IMG/VR virus record: IMGVR_UViG_3300028388_004387
Span: 1 to 55,462 of that record
DNA: 55,462 bases
From: a virus
Reading direction: 5' to 3' (one strand)
The notes under the pieces were generated by a model, which was given only the letters and a program-made list of their open reading frames with translations, did no database searches and was not told the DNA's origin. Shown here piece after piece: positions 25,354-34,647 of the stretch; position 1 is the stretch's first letter, and each line of letters opens with the position of its first letter. The position numbers were made by a program, and so were the translations under genes.

Positions 25354-26019
25354 ATGAAAATCTTTAGTTTAGTATTGGCTCTAATCACCCTTCTGGGGGC
25401 TATCATATTTCCACAATTCGCTGTTGAGCTTCTGGGTGCGTTTGCAGTGCTTGGAGTGCAGGGTGCAATGTGTACCATAATCGCACTTGACGAGCAAGCA
25501 GATTGCCCAGAGGCCCAAGGCGGTATCTACCAAAGCTACTTGACGGAGTGCAGTAACATCACTCTTTCGGGTACTGCTAAAGACGTAGACGACCAAATCA
25601 CAACGCTGGTCATGACGGGTCTGGGCCTTTGGGTAAAGTGGGTTTATGATGATGACGATACAGCCTTTTACAATGAAACCGGAGAGCGGCAGGGTAACTT
25701 GCATGTGTTCAACCAGCAGGCCTTCCTAAAGTTTGGGGGACTAACCAACACCAAGAGGAAAGTTGCTAACGGTATCAAAGACTGCTGCTGCATTGTCGCA
25801 ATCCACTTCCTAAACAACGGTACGCAAGTTGTGCAAGGGATAGAGGAGGATTCTTCCGGCAACTGGAGATATACCTCCAGGAGTAGAGCGAAAGCCACTG
25901 TCAGCTTGCTATCCGGTACCGGAGCGGAAGAGGACAGAGCAGAAATTTCAATCGACTCAATTAGCCGCGCTGGGTCCTATGTCACGACACTGGATGCAGC
26001 AGCTATTGAAGCACTCTAA
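25354..26019 (+). CDS. structural protein with hydrophobic N-terminus
   Basis: 221 residues. The first 35 are strongly hydrophobic (F-S-L-V-L-A-L-I-T-L-L-G-A-I-I-F-P). The rest is beta-rich and soluble (residue 39 onward: M-C-T-I-I-A-L-D-E-Q-A-D-C). An ATG at 25468 would give a 183-residue protein without the hydrophobic part. The A-rich leader AACAAAGAACAAA supports the 25354 start. A tail-tube or capsid-decoration role is possible from position and from R-A-K-A-T-V-S-L-L-S-G-T-G-A, but I cannot tell which. Confidence 0.6.
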   Translation: MKIFSLVLALITLLGAIIFPQFAVELLGAFAVLGVQGAMCTIIALDEQADCPEAQGGIYQSYLTECSNITLSGTAKDVDDQITTLVMTGLGLWVKWVYDDDDTAFYNETGERQGNLHVFNQQAFLKFGGLTNTKRKVANGIKDCCCIVAIHFLNNGTQVVQGIEEDSSGNWRYTSRSRAKATVSLLSGTGAEEDRAEISIDSISRAGSYVTTLDAAAIEAL

Positions 26020-26031
26020 AACCCACGACCT

Positions 26032-26319
26032 ATGTCACTGAAAAAGTATAACTTACACCCGCGTCTTAGGAAGTCTAACCAGACAATGATTATGCCAGTG
26101 CCCGTTGTAGTAGACGGCATTGAAACGTATGCTCCTCGCATTATCCGCGGAGAGCAGAACGTAATCAAGTCAAAGGTGCCGGCTACCAAAGACCAGCCAG
26201 AGTTTGAAAAAGTAGCAACCCGAATCACTGACGAGGAGGTTGATTACTTGTTCAAAACTTATCCCGACAAAGGATACGACCAGCTTTTTGTAAAAGTTGC
26301 TCCTCCTGCGAAAGGATAA
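26032..26319 (+). CDS. small head-module protein
   Basis: A 95-residue protein that begins with basic K-K-Y-N-L-H-P-R-L-R-K and ends with E-E-V-D-Y-L-F-K-T-Y-P. It sits between two structural genes with a 12-base gap. No family recognised; it could be a head-completion or assembly protein. Confidence 0.65.
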   Translation: MSLKKYNLHPRLRKSNQTMIMPVPVVVDGIETYAPRIIRGEQNVIKSKVPATKDQPEFEKVATRITDEEVDYLFKTYPDKGYDQLFVKVAPPAKG

Positions 26320-26354
26320 TTGCAGTACGATAAAATCTCAACAGGTAAGAGGGT

Positions 26355-27674
26355 ATGTCAAGTTGGAATCCAAAAAAGCAATCACGTTCAGCTCCTAAAG
26401 ACAGGAGTATTGTCAAGTGGATGGACTTGGGCAGCCCCTTACCTGCTGAAATTACAGACCCGGAAGTAATACAGAAGTGGTTCAGCAACTTTCCGTTCGT
26501 GCCTTATGCTACATATTCGCACGCCACAGGACACGCGCTGCTGCACTTAATCGACGACTTGAGTGAGCTTAGCGTTACACAAAGCGCATGCCGGAACAGT
26601 ATTTGCTCGCATGTCCTTGGAGGGAAAGTGAAGCTGATAAATGCTTCAAATGAAACGTTCTTTGAGGAGGCGGCACAAGAGGCGGCAGTAGAGGCGAGCG
26701 TGCGAGAGAGCTTAATTCTCGCGCTTACGCAGCAAGTATCATACGGCAAACACAAGAACCTGCGCGGCTTTTACAAAGCTGCATTTGAAAACATGCACCG
26801 AAATGGTAATTGCTGGGTAGAGGTTGTTCAGTATTATGTAGCAGGTGTCCCTTACGTTGATTTGCATGTACACCCAATGTCAAACGTGCTGTACTATGCA
26901 ACAAGCAAAGGGGAAGATAAATACTGCGCAGTAAGCAAGACTTGGTTCTGGGAAGACATCCAGAAAAAGAAATACGACACGCTGCCTGTCTACCCTCTAT
27001 GGGCAGAGCAAAACGGAATAAGAAGGACTATGCTGCACTTCAAGCATGGGGACCTCGATTGGTACGGCAGGCCGCTGTCTTTACCAAGCTTGATTTACCA
27101 ATACCGGGAGTGGCAAGATAGCACATACTTAAGCAAGCAAGCGAACGCAAATTTTGTAGGGCAGGTATTCATGGAGCTGGAGCAAGGCGACCCAGAAACT
27201 GCCAACTTTATCGACGACGAGGCAGCCCAGGAAGCTGGGTTCCAAAGTACGCGCGATAGACTTGAACAAACGTACACAATGAAAGGAGAGAATCCTTCGG
27301 CTATGCTCGTGACGGAAAGGCCGTACAATAGCGGAAGAGCTTTCATATACCAATTCAAACCTCACACCAATCAGGATTTCTACACTAAGATTGGGAAGCT
27401 CGCTGAGGATAAAATCATTGTGGCAAATCAATGGAGCCGTAGGCTAAGCGGCTTGGATGTATCTGCCGGCTTAAACACTTCAGCGTACATAGACGAGCTG
27501 AAAATCAAAGGAGCCGGAGTGCTGCAAGACTGGAAGGAAGAAATTGACGGCATTGTGAACAAAGTTGCTCACATTGCAGTTGAACACATCCAACCAGGCG
27601 CCATGGAAGGCGTGCGCTTAAGTGCTTCAAGCCCCTACGAGCAACTGATTCAACAGGAACAATCAAACCAATAG
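26355..27674 (+). CDS. portal protein
   Basis: A 439-residue protein. Portal-like features are the H-V-H-P-M-S-N-V block, F-K-H-G-D-L-D-W-Y-G-R-P followed by L-P-S-L-I-Y-Q-Y-R-E-W, the stem-region helices (Y-L-S-K-Q-A-N-A-N-F), and the late wing and crown helices. It forms the DNA entry ring of the head. Portal lies after the capsid gene, the reverse of the common order, and far from the terminase at 50.8 kb. Confidence 0.75.
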   Translation: MSSWNPKKQSRSAPKDRSIVKWMDLGSPLPAEITDPEVIQKWFSNFPFVPYATYSHATGHALLHLIDDLSELSVTQSACRNSICSHVLGGKVKLINASNETFFEEAAQEAAVEASVRESLILALTQQVSYGKHKNLRGFYKAAFENMHRNGNCWVEVVQYYVAGVPYVDLHVHPMSNVLYYATSKGEDKYCAVSKTWFWEDIQKKKYDTLPVYPLWAEQNGIRRTMLHFKHGDLDWYGRPLSLPSLIYQYREWQDSTYLSKQANANFVGQVFMELEQGDPETANFIDDEAAQEAGFQSTRDRLEQTYTMKGENPSAMLVTERPYNSGRAFIYQFKPHTNQDFYTKIGKLAEDKIIVANQWSRRLSGLDVSAGLNTSAYIDELKIKGAGVLQDWKEEIDGIVNKVAHIAVEHIQPGAMEGVRLSASSPYEQLIQQEQSNQ

Positions 27675-27678
27675 AAAA

Positions 27679-28350
27679 ATGAATTTGATAACGGGCTTCG
27701 AGGTCGTTGCAAATTCCCCAGCCAGCAGACAGTTTCCAGTGGATGATGTGTGCAAGCACATATACCGAATAGAAACCATTCAGCTAAAGCAATGCTTAGG
27801 GGAAGACGCAAGAGCATACCTAATAACAAAATTGACAGCCGTAGCAGGAGAACCAGAGGAGTGGGTAGAGGGAAATACATATGACCTTGACGAGGTAGTG
27901 ATTTACTTCGGCAGGCTGTATAAAAGCTTGGCAGCAGCAAACACAGCGCTGATAAAAGACACGTCTAAGTGGGAGCCGGTTGAAAAGTTCAACAACGCAC
28001 TGCTGAACGAGCTGTGGGTAAACGGTTTGAGGGATTGGATAGCATATCATGTGCTGGCTGCGACAGTGCCCTATGCAACGTACAAGATAGGGTCGGAAGG
28101 GGTTGCAAAAAACCTGGATAGCAGAGCAGGGATTATGTCAGCAGAGAAAGAGGAAGTGTGGGGAGTGCAGCGGCAGCTAAAAAAACAAGCAGAAGAATAT
28201 CAGGAGCTGGCTTTGTGCTACCTAAACGACAGGTACGACGACAGGGACGGGACAGAGGATATTGACTGGGATAAGTTTAGCATATTCAATGAAAGCTGTG
28301 CCAGTGGAAATTGCAGTAACACACCAGGCGGTCGAAGAGTTGCTTGGTAA
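27679..28350 (+). CDS. head-tail connector candidate
   Basis: A 223-residue protein directly after the portal. About residues 60-105 contain W-V-E-G-N-T-Y, V-V-I-Y-F-G-R-L-Y-K-S and K-W-E-P-V, a pattern of small carbohydrate-binding-like (ChtBD3/CBM5-12) domains that also occurs in virion proteins. The other parts are helical, including a conserved-looking W-V-N-G-L-R-D-W-I-A-Y-H. Head-tail adaptor is the likely role from position. Confidence 0.55.
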   Translation: MNLITGFEVVANSPASRQFPVDDVCKHIYRIETIQLKQCLGEDARAYLITKLTAVAGEPEEWVEGNTYDLDEVVIYFGRLYKSLAAANTALIKDTSKWEPVEKFNNALLNELWVNGLRDWIAYHVLAATVPYATYKIGSEGVAKNLDSRAGIMSAEKEEVWGVQRQLKKQAEEYQELALCYLNDRYDDRDGTEDIDWDKFSIFNESCASGNCSNTPGGRRVAW

Positions 28351-28362
28351 AAAACGAAAGCG

Positions 28363-28656
28363 ATGAGTTGGAGCATTGATAGGCTGCTAAAAGCAGCAGC
28401 TGAAAAAACACTTGCGGGAGAAAAAGTGCCGCCCGAGGTGAAGGAGTTTAGATTAGGCATTTGTGAAGCGAACGATTGCAATGGGTATGCAGTAGTAAGA
28501 GGAGAGAAGAGGTGCCTTTATTGTGGGTGCTACTTGGACGTGAAAGCGGGATGTGCTACAAATGTAAACCCAAAGACAATGAAGTGGGAGGTAACACATT
28601 GCCCAAAGGGGCTGTGGGACGACAAAGAGATTTTAGACTTTTATCAATCACCATAA
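28363..28656 (+). CDS. small zinc-ribbon protein
   Basis: A 97-residue protein with Cys in C-E-A-N-D-C (about 34-39), C-L-Y-C-G-C (about 51-56), C-A-T (64) and H-C-P-K-G (79-80). These can form one or two zinc sites. Such proteins appear in head-connector clusters of Bacteroidota phages; the function is unknown. Confidence 0.65.
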   Translation: MSWSIDRLLKAAAEKTLAGEKVPPEVKEFRLGICEANDCNGYAVVRGEKRCLYCGCYLDVKAGCATNVNPKTMKWEVTHCPKGLWDDKEILDFYQSP

Positions 28657-28666
28657 ATTTCGAACC

Positions 28667-29350
28667 ATGTTCAGAAAATTGTATAACCCGGATGCTCACG
28701 CAGACAACACGCTACAGATTTTGGATTCTGATAGCGGCTGCTGTGGGTCAGACGCTACTGCGTGCGCCTATACGGCTGACGATGTAGATGTCTCTACTGT
28801 GAACGGCATCATCTACATAGACGATGCTGGAGCAGAGCAAACCATTGCGTTTGCCGCTGCCGCAACCAGCTTGCCTGACTTGCGGAGAAAGCTTGCAACG
28901 GCGCTCAAAACTATCGGCTATGTCGAGGATGATGAGCGCAGTGTCCAAGCGCAAGCGAACGGCTCAAACTACGACCTTCAGGTTGTAAGTGAATTGGAGC
29001 TGCACGCTTTCACCACAACCGCTGCCGACGTGGACTTCACTAAGAAGTGTACAATGGTGCCAATTTGTAGCTACAAGGTCCTCTATGCAGGCGGTAGCAG
29101 CATCGACTTGACCGTAGACGGCTCCACTGTGGCGCTGAATACGGCCGCGTACGGAACAGCTGGAGCTACGGCTGCGCTGATTGCTGCGCTGGAAGGCGGA
29201 GGCTTTGCAGCTAAGTTTTGGAAAGTGGTTGAGAACGACACCCTGCAAAAGTGGGAAGTGTACGTGAAGGGCAACCCGAACAGCACCACAGTCGTTTACG
29301 ACGGAACAGCCGTCGAAAGATGCGACTGCTGGCAAGGATGGGAAGCGTAA
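28667..29350 (+). CDS. virion structural protein
   Basis: A 227-residue beta-rich protein with two similar halves: V-N-G-I-I-Y-I-D-D... L-R-R-K-L-A-T-A-L-K-T-I-G-Y, and L-T-V-D-G-S-T-V... A-A-L-I-A-A-L-E-G-G-G-F. This suggests an internal domain duplication. A capsid decoration or head-fibre role is possible. It ends the head operon before a hairpin. Confidence 0.6.
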   Translation: MFRKLYNPDAHADNTLQILDSDSGCCGSDATACAYTADDVDVSTVNGIIYIDDAGAEQTIAFAAAATSLPDLRRKLATALKTIGYVEDDERSVQAQANGSNYDLQVVSELELHAFTTTAADVDFTKKCTMVPICSYKVLYAGGSSIDLTVDGSTVALNTAAYGTAGATAALIAALEGGGFAAKFWKVVENDTLQKWEVYVKGNPNSTTVVYDGTAVERCDCWQGWEA

Positions 29351-29374
29351 TTGCTCCCTCAGATCTATCTTAAT

Positions 29375-29409
29375 GCGAGGAGCTGCATACCGTGGCTCTT
29401 CGCTATTTT
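29375..29409 (+). terminator. probable terminator after head module
   Basis: GCGAGGAGC pairs with GCTCTTCGC (9 bp, one G-T pair), followed by TATTTTA. A T-poor tail makes it less certain. Confidence 0.6.
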
Positions 29410-29422
29410 AAAACCATAATAT

Positions 29423-31567
29423 ATGCTCAATTATATCACTCCGGTTTTGATTGCGCTTGCACTGCACTTTAGCGCTGGGACGCCAACCGCGCCCGTCTTT
29501 GAAAGCGCTGACCCTCCAGTGCTTTTTTCCTGCTTAGATTGCGACAAAAGAATAGGACCAGATTGCGGTATTTGCGATAACCTAAACACCGCAATCGTTT
29601 TTAAAGGCATACGCTTCCAAGAGGTGTATGGTACAAGGAAAAAGGATGTCTTAATCAGGTATCCTTTTAGCATTTCATACAGCCTCACAAAGCTGACAGT
29701 CAAAAGCGCTTTTGGCGAGGAGTACAGTTTCAAAGTAACGCAAGCTTCTGGGTACAGCAACGTTCACGATATCATTGCTGCGATGTGTGCTTGTTTTGCT
29801 GTTGATGTGACACCAGGAGACTTTAGCTGCGAAGCTGCGCTGGGCTGTTCTTACATAGCTCCGCAGCGTGCAGGAGATACTTGGTATTGGATACAATATG
29901 ACACAACCAACACGCCTATAGACACAACTTCCGTCAACCCAATTCCGCACGTATTTGTCAGCCCAGAGCTGCACGCAGGAGTAGACACAACAGGGTATAG
30001 GCTTGATTGGATAGACGGTTACGACGGGGTTCAGACTTATTTGCTGCGTATCCCAGACCACGTATATGACGACAGAAGCGTATCGTGGAGCGAGACGGAC
30101 ACTTCTTTCACGATACTTACATGCACCACTCCAAGCCCAGAACGTACGAGAGAATGCGATACAATAACGATATCAAAGTATAGCATAAGCTGCACAGACA
30201 TTTGGGACCACATTACAATCATCCCCGAAGCAAACGGAGATTCAATTTATTACAAAGCATACTGCAACGGAGTCATCCAGGACACCACAGCCGTAGTACC
30301 CAGGAAGGCGCGCGAGTTGCCTAATCCCTGTGAAGCATTTTTGGAGTGCTTTAGCTTTGATACCATATGCGTAACCAACGAGCAAATCATCCTCGATACG
30401 ATGGTAAGCTGCACGCTTGAGGAGCGCTTTGATACAATCATTTCACCGCTCGACACAACCATAGTCTGCGATACCGTTTTAACGCTGTGCGACACCGTGC
30501 CATTTCCTATTGATACGATTATAAATTGCGATGATATAGCGGAGCCTGATAGTTGCGACTTTACAGCTTTTTGGTGCTGCAACACAATAAACCGCTTCCG
30601 CTTTTCAGACGACCAGGGAAGCACCTGGACAGAGCTGGCACCTCCCCTGGGGACAAACGGATGGGCAAACGCTTCGCAGCTTGGGGGCTTGCCGCCAGGT
30701 TACATTGCGTACAGAGACGCAACTCAAGGGCTATGCGAACAGATTGAGGTAATGGCTTTAGCGCTAAGCCCAATGAACAGAATTTACGAGTGCCTTGTTA
30801 CCGAGAACCCTTTTGGAGTAAGTGTAGCAGGCCGCATAAATTGCAATGCAGATTTATGGATTGACGCCCGATATGATGTTACTGCAAACTGCGATGACTG
30901 CTATGCACCCGGAGTGGGAGCTTGGTACGAGTTCATGCGCTTTGATAGCACGCGCCCGTTCTATCGCATAGAAACTATTTGTGACACCACAATCCTGTAC
31001 GATACGCTATTTGTAGGCTGCGACACCACCATTACCTGCGATACAACTATTTCGGGCGGAGACACCACGTTTGTGCCGCTGCCTGATACGCTTATCTGCG
31101 ACACCACAATAGTCAGCGACACGATTACCACTGGAGACGGGTGCTGGATAGTGCTTGTGGATAGCACAGGCATGCCTAAAGACACTATCGCTTGGCTTCC
31201 GAGCGGAGGAGGCGGAGGAGGCTTTACAACTTGTGAGCAAGTACGCGCATGCTTAAGCGTTGACACTGTTTGGCAAGACGGAGCGGAGCTGGTATTTGTA
31301 GAGGCCATACAGGGCGATACCATACGCCTAAACTTAAATACCATGCTTATTTCAGACGCTGCCTGGAGTACAGCCTGGGACGGGGATACAGCAGCAGCTA
31401 CAAAGAACGCAATTTATGACGGTGTGTGGCGCGACGTTTCTCATGGGATTTACAGCAATGACGCAGACGCGGCAGCAAACGGATGCCCTATAAATCAAAA
31501 CTATACTTTGAACAATGTAAATACCTACGGACTGCCTGCGGGTACTATTAAAAGACGAGTAAATTAA
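29423..31567 (+). CDS. secreted fibre-like protein with Asp-Thr repeats
   Basis: 714 residues. The N-terminus (L-N-Y-I-T-P-V-L-I-A-L-A-L-H-F-S-A-G) looks like a Sec signal peptide. From about 245 to 380 and again 510 to 580 the chain is full of C-D-T-T-I and D-T-x-x-x-C-D repeats, which may bind Ca2+ or be cross-linked. Near the end is A-W-D-G-D-T-A-A-A-T-K-N-A-I-Y-D, a motif of phage fibre stalks that occurs again in the next gene. Likely a tail fibre or appendage; its export signal is unusual for a virion protein. Confidence 0.65.
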   Translation: MLNYITPVLIALALHFSAGTPTAPVFESADPPVLFSCLDCDKRIGPDCGICDNLNTAIVFKGIRFQEVYGTRKKDVLIRYPFSISYSLTKLTVKSAFGEEYSFKVTQASGYSNVHDIIAAMCACFAVDVTPGDFSCEAALGCSYIAPQRAGDTWYWIQYDTTNTPIDTTSVNPIPHVFVSPELHAGVDTTGYRLDWIDGYDGVQTYLLRIPDHVYDDRSVSWSETDTSFTILTCTTPSPERTRECDTITISKYSISCTDIWDHITIIPEANGDSIYYKAYCNGVIQDTTAVVPRKARELPNPCEAFLECFSFDTICVTNEQIILDTMVSCTLEERFDTIISPLDTTIVCDTVLTLCDTVPFPIDTIINCDDIAEPDSCDFTAFWCCNTINRFRFSDDQGSTWTELAPPLGTNGWANASQLGGLPPGYIAYRDATQGLCEQIEVMALALSPMNRIYECLVTENPFGVSVAGRINCNADLWIDARYDVTANCDDCYAPGVGAWYEFMRFDSTRPFYRIETICDTTILYDTLFVGCDTTITCDTTISGGDTTFVPLPDTLICDTTIVSDTITTGDGCWIVLVDSTGMPKDTIAWLPSGGGGGGFTTCEQVRACLSVDTVWQDGAELVFVEAIQGDTIRLNLNTMLISDAAWSTAWDGDTAAATKNAIYDGVWRDVSHGIYSNDADAAANGCPINQNYTLNNVNTYGLPAGTIKRRVN

Positions 31568-31572
31568 AGAGA

Positions 31573-34500
31573 ATGAAAAATGTAGTGTTTTCGGTTTTCT
31601 TAGCAGTTTTAAGCGCAGCGCTGTTCATCCCGGATAGTGCTGCGCAAACTGTTATTGAAGGAGGCGCTGGCGTTGTGCATGTCAGCAGCGACCCAGACTC
31701 AGATGCAGCTTTGCAAACACAAAGCCCAGACGAAGCTTTGTTGGCTATTGATAACAACGGCGGAAGCTTGTATGTTTATGACAGCTTGGCAGCTATTACG
31801 TTGCGCTGGCTTAAGCTTAACGAAGGAGTAGATTGGATAGGCACTTTCGACGGGCAAGAGGGAAGCTATTACCTTGACTATAACAACCTCACAAACCTCC
31901 CCAGCATTCCAACCGTAGACGGCACAGCCTTTGGCCCTTCATGGGATGCTAACGGCGACGCAGCGACAAAGGATGCTATCTACGATGAATTGAGCAATGT
32001 AGGCCTTGACAATTTTGACACTGATGTCGGCCAGCTGTTCGGAATTGTAAGAGGAATTTACCTTGACGACCCGGACGAATGGATTACTTCAGACGGGACT
32101 ACTGTTACGTTGAACATAGAAGCCACGGGAGGCGGCGACATAAGGATGCTATTTAGCGATGGCGTTTTCACATTAGATGCAACTCCAACAGCTACGATTG
32201 CTCTTACAGCAGGGAGCGATGTATCGCCTACTTTGAACTACATCTACATACCGCAATCCACAAAGGTTTTGACTGTTTCAACAACCGGGTGGCCTTCCAC
32301 TGAATATATCGCAGTTGGAACGGCTCTTGTACAAAGTGCTGCGTCGGTTCAAACGGATGGGGTTTACAAGTTTCATCAGTGGAGCGACCACGCTTATAAA
32401 GCCTCGAATAATACAGGCCATTTAGCTCACTTGAACTATTGGATAAGACAACAAGCGGCAACATGGACCAGCGGAGTTGCTTTGACTCCAACGGCTGGAG
32501 TTGGACAATTAGATATAACCACGACAAGCGGTAATATCTTGCAGCTTCATCCTCATGCCTTCCCTGCTTTCACGACAGTTGGAGCAACGGATGATATCTA
32601 CGTAATAAACGACCCTGATGCAGCCTATACAAAAGTAGGAGGATTAACCCAGGCAGAGGGAGTTGATAAAGACTTGAATGGAACCCTTCTTGGGGACCCC
32701 GCAACAGACTTTTATAACCTGGTATTATGGGGCGTTGTTTCGGAGGATTTGACTGACTGTAAATTGATGTTGAACTTGCCAGATGGAGCCTACGCAAATG
32801 ACAATGACCAACAGGCTACCCTTGACAGGGAAAACACAGCAGCCTACGACATCCCGATGGAATATGTAGGAACAGGGTTCCTTATTGCACGCTTAACCAT
32901 CCAGGAAAATGCTGGGACCTATACAGTTGTCAACAACGAAGATTTGAGAGGCTTATTTCCTTCAACTGCTGCTGGAGACGGTACAGGCTTAGGGCAAGGA
33001 AGTGAGTTCGCCGACAATGCGTTTAGGATACATGACGAGGCTGACATATCCAAGGAGGTAGAATTTCAACTTAACGGAGTGACTACATCCACGCTCAGAA
33101 CATTGACTGTTCCGGATGCAAGCGGTACTATCGCCCTAACGTCCGACGTATTTACTCCAAGCACATTGTTGGCTGACTACGGATTCACAGATAATTCCTC
33201 AAATTGGAATACAGCATTTGGGTGGGGCGACCATGCACTTGCAGGCTACCTGACGGATGCTCCAAGCGACGGTTCAGAGTATGTCAGGCTAAACGGAGCG
33301 TGGGCAGTAGCAAGTGGAGGCGGAGGAGGCGGTCCCACATTTGGAACAGACAACCAAATTCCGTACACCAATGCAGGTGGAACGGATTATGATTATTCAG
33401 CCAATTTCACATATGATGGAGCAGGATTATATGTGGGCGGAACAGATGTGGCACTTGATGCAACGGCCAATATAAAAAGCAGCGACGCCAAAAGCTTGAA
33501 AATAATGAACACGGCAACCTCAGGTTCGAGCGCCGGCGCCGGCATTGTCGCAATGTCAGATGATGGAAGCGCGAATGTTGCTGGTGACCGTCTTGGGTTC
33601 TTTTTGTTTGGGGGAAATAATGGGTTAGCAATAAGAAATGCAGCAGGTATTGTCGGATATTCTCAAAGCACATGGAACGGGAGCAATCAGGAAGCTAAAC
33701 TTGTAATTGAAACAAGTCCACCAAATGTGGGCAATGTGCGCGAAGAAGTAGCGGAATTTGATTACACCGGGCTAACAATGGGAACAGGCAACAAGATTGT
33801 CATTGATGGATTGACATTGGAGGATGGGAGTATTTACACAACAGCCGGCGACCTGTTTATTCAAAGTGCAACGGGGAACATGGAGTTGGGCAATATTAGG
33901 TTTGATTCATATCAAACATTAGGAGCGGCACAGCAAGATTTTGTATTCGATTATGATAATGTCAGCGGCATAGCAGCATTTAGAGAATTTGATGGAGACC
34001 ATGCTGACATCGACTACACACCAACGTTTTATACACCCACAACAGCTCCAGCAGAAGCAGCAGACGCTGACGACCTTGCCGCGCACCTTGCGGGTGTTAA
34101 TGCAGCTATTGGAGGGCTGACACCCGAAAACGATGCTTTTGATGCAACATGGGACGGGGACCTTGATGCAGCAACGAAGAACGTGATTTACGACTATGTA
34201 AGCACGCTGATTGCGGAGCTGAAAGACGACCCAACACCCGAGCTGGCTGCTAATTTGATAATGAACGGAACGGCATTTGTTGACACTGTTACGCTCGGGG
34301 AAAATGCCTCCGCAAGAGACTTGCTTACGCTCGACACTGACCTTACTGATGGCAACTATTACCTAACGGACTGCGACGACGTTTCAAGGAGTACAGGGCA
34401 CCTGGTTTTAGCACTGGAAGCTGGGCTGGCAACGGAGCAAATTCAAGTGGCGATATTGGGTAAGGTTCCCGGTTTTACTGCGTTAAGCCAAAAGCCCTAC

Positions 34501-34647
34501 TATATCAGCGCAACTCCAGGCGCAATTACAGACACTGCACCCAGCACCGAAGGACAGGTTGCTCGCATAGTAGGGCAAGGGACAGACACAAATACAATTT
34601 TTAACTTTCAACCAGCAAGTTCATGGGCTATCGTTCAAACACCTTAG
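31573..34647 (+). CDS. tail fibre protein with signal peptide
   Basis: 1024 residues. A clear signal peptide (V-V-F-S-V-F-L-A-V-L-S-A-A-L-F, cleavage near S-A-A-Q). Fibre motifs: W-D-A-N-G-D-A-A-T-K-D-A-I-Y-D near 120 and again W-D-G-D-L-D-A-A-T-K-N-V-I-Y-D near 860; S-S-N-W-N-T-A-F-G-W-G-D-H-A near 550; and a Gly-rich hinge near 580. The central part is Asp/Gly/Thr-rich beta structure. Likely a trimeric fibre; the last 25 bases overlap the next gene. Confidence 0.75.
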   Translation: MKNVVFSVFLAVLSAALFIPDSAAQTVIEGGAGVVHVSSDPDSDAALQTQSPDEALLAIDNNGGSLYVYDSLAAITLRWLKLNEGVDWIGTFDGQEGSYYLDYNNLTNLPSIPTVDGTAFGPSWDANGDAATKDAIYDELSNVGLDNFDTDVGQLFGIVRGIYLDDPDEWITSDGTTVTLNIEATGGGDIRMLFSDGVFTLDATPTATIALTAGSDVSPTLNYIYIPQSTKVLTVSTTGWPSTEYIAVGTALVQSAASVQTDGVYKFHQWSDHAYKASNNTGHLAHLNYWIRQQAATWTSGVALTPTAGVGQLDITTTSGNILQLHPHAFPAFTTVGATDDIYVINDPDAAYTKVGGLTQAEGVDKDLNGTLLGDPATDFYNLVLWGVVSEDLTDCKLMLNLPDGAYANDNDQQATLDRENTAAYDIPMEYVGTGFLIARLTIQENAGTYTVVNNEDLRGLFPSTAAGDGTGLGQGSEFADNAFRIHDEADISKEVEFQLNGVTTSTLRTLTVPDASGTIALTSDVFTPSTLLADYGFTDNSSNWNTAFGWGDHALAGYLTDAPSDGSEYVRLNGAWAVASGGGGGGPTFGTDNQIPYTNAGGTDYDYSANFTYDGAGLYVGGTDVALDATANIKSSDAKSLKIMNTATSGSSAGAGIVAMSDDGSANVAGDRLGFFLFGGNNGLAIRNAAGIVGYSQSTWNGSNQEAKLVIETSPPNVGNVREEVAEFDYTGLTMGTGNKIVIDGLTLEDGSIYTTAGDLFIQSATGNMELGNIRFDSYQTLGAAQQDFVFDYDNVSGIAAFREFDGDHADIDYTPTFYTPTTAPAEAADADDLAAHLAGVNAAIGGLTPENDAFDATWDGDLDAATKNVIYDYVSTLIAELKDDPTPELAANLIMNGTAFVDTVTLGENASARDLLTLDTDLTDGNYYLTDCDDVSRSTGHLVLALEAGLATEQIQVAILGKVPGFTALSQKPYYISATPGAITDTAPSTEGQVARIVGQGTDTNTIFNFQPASSWAIVQTP

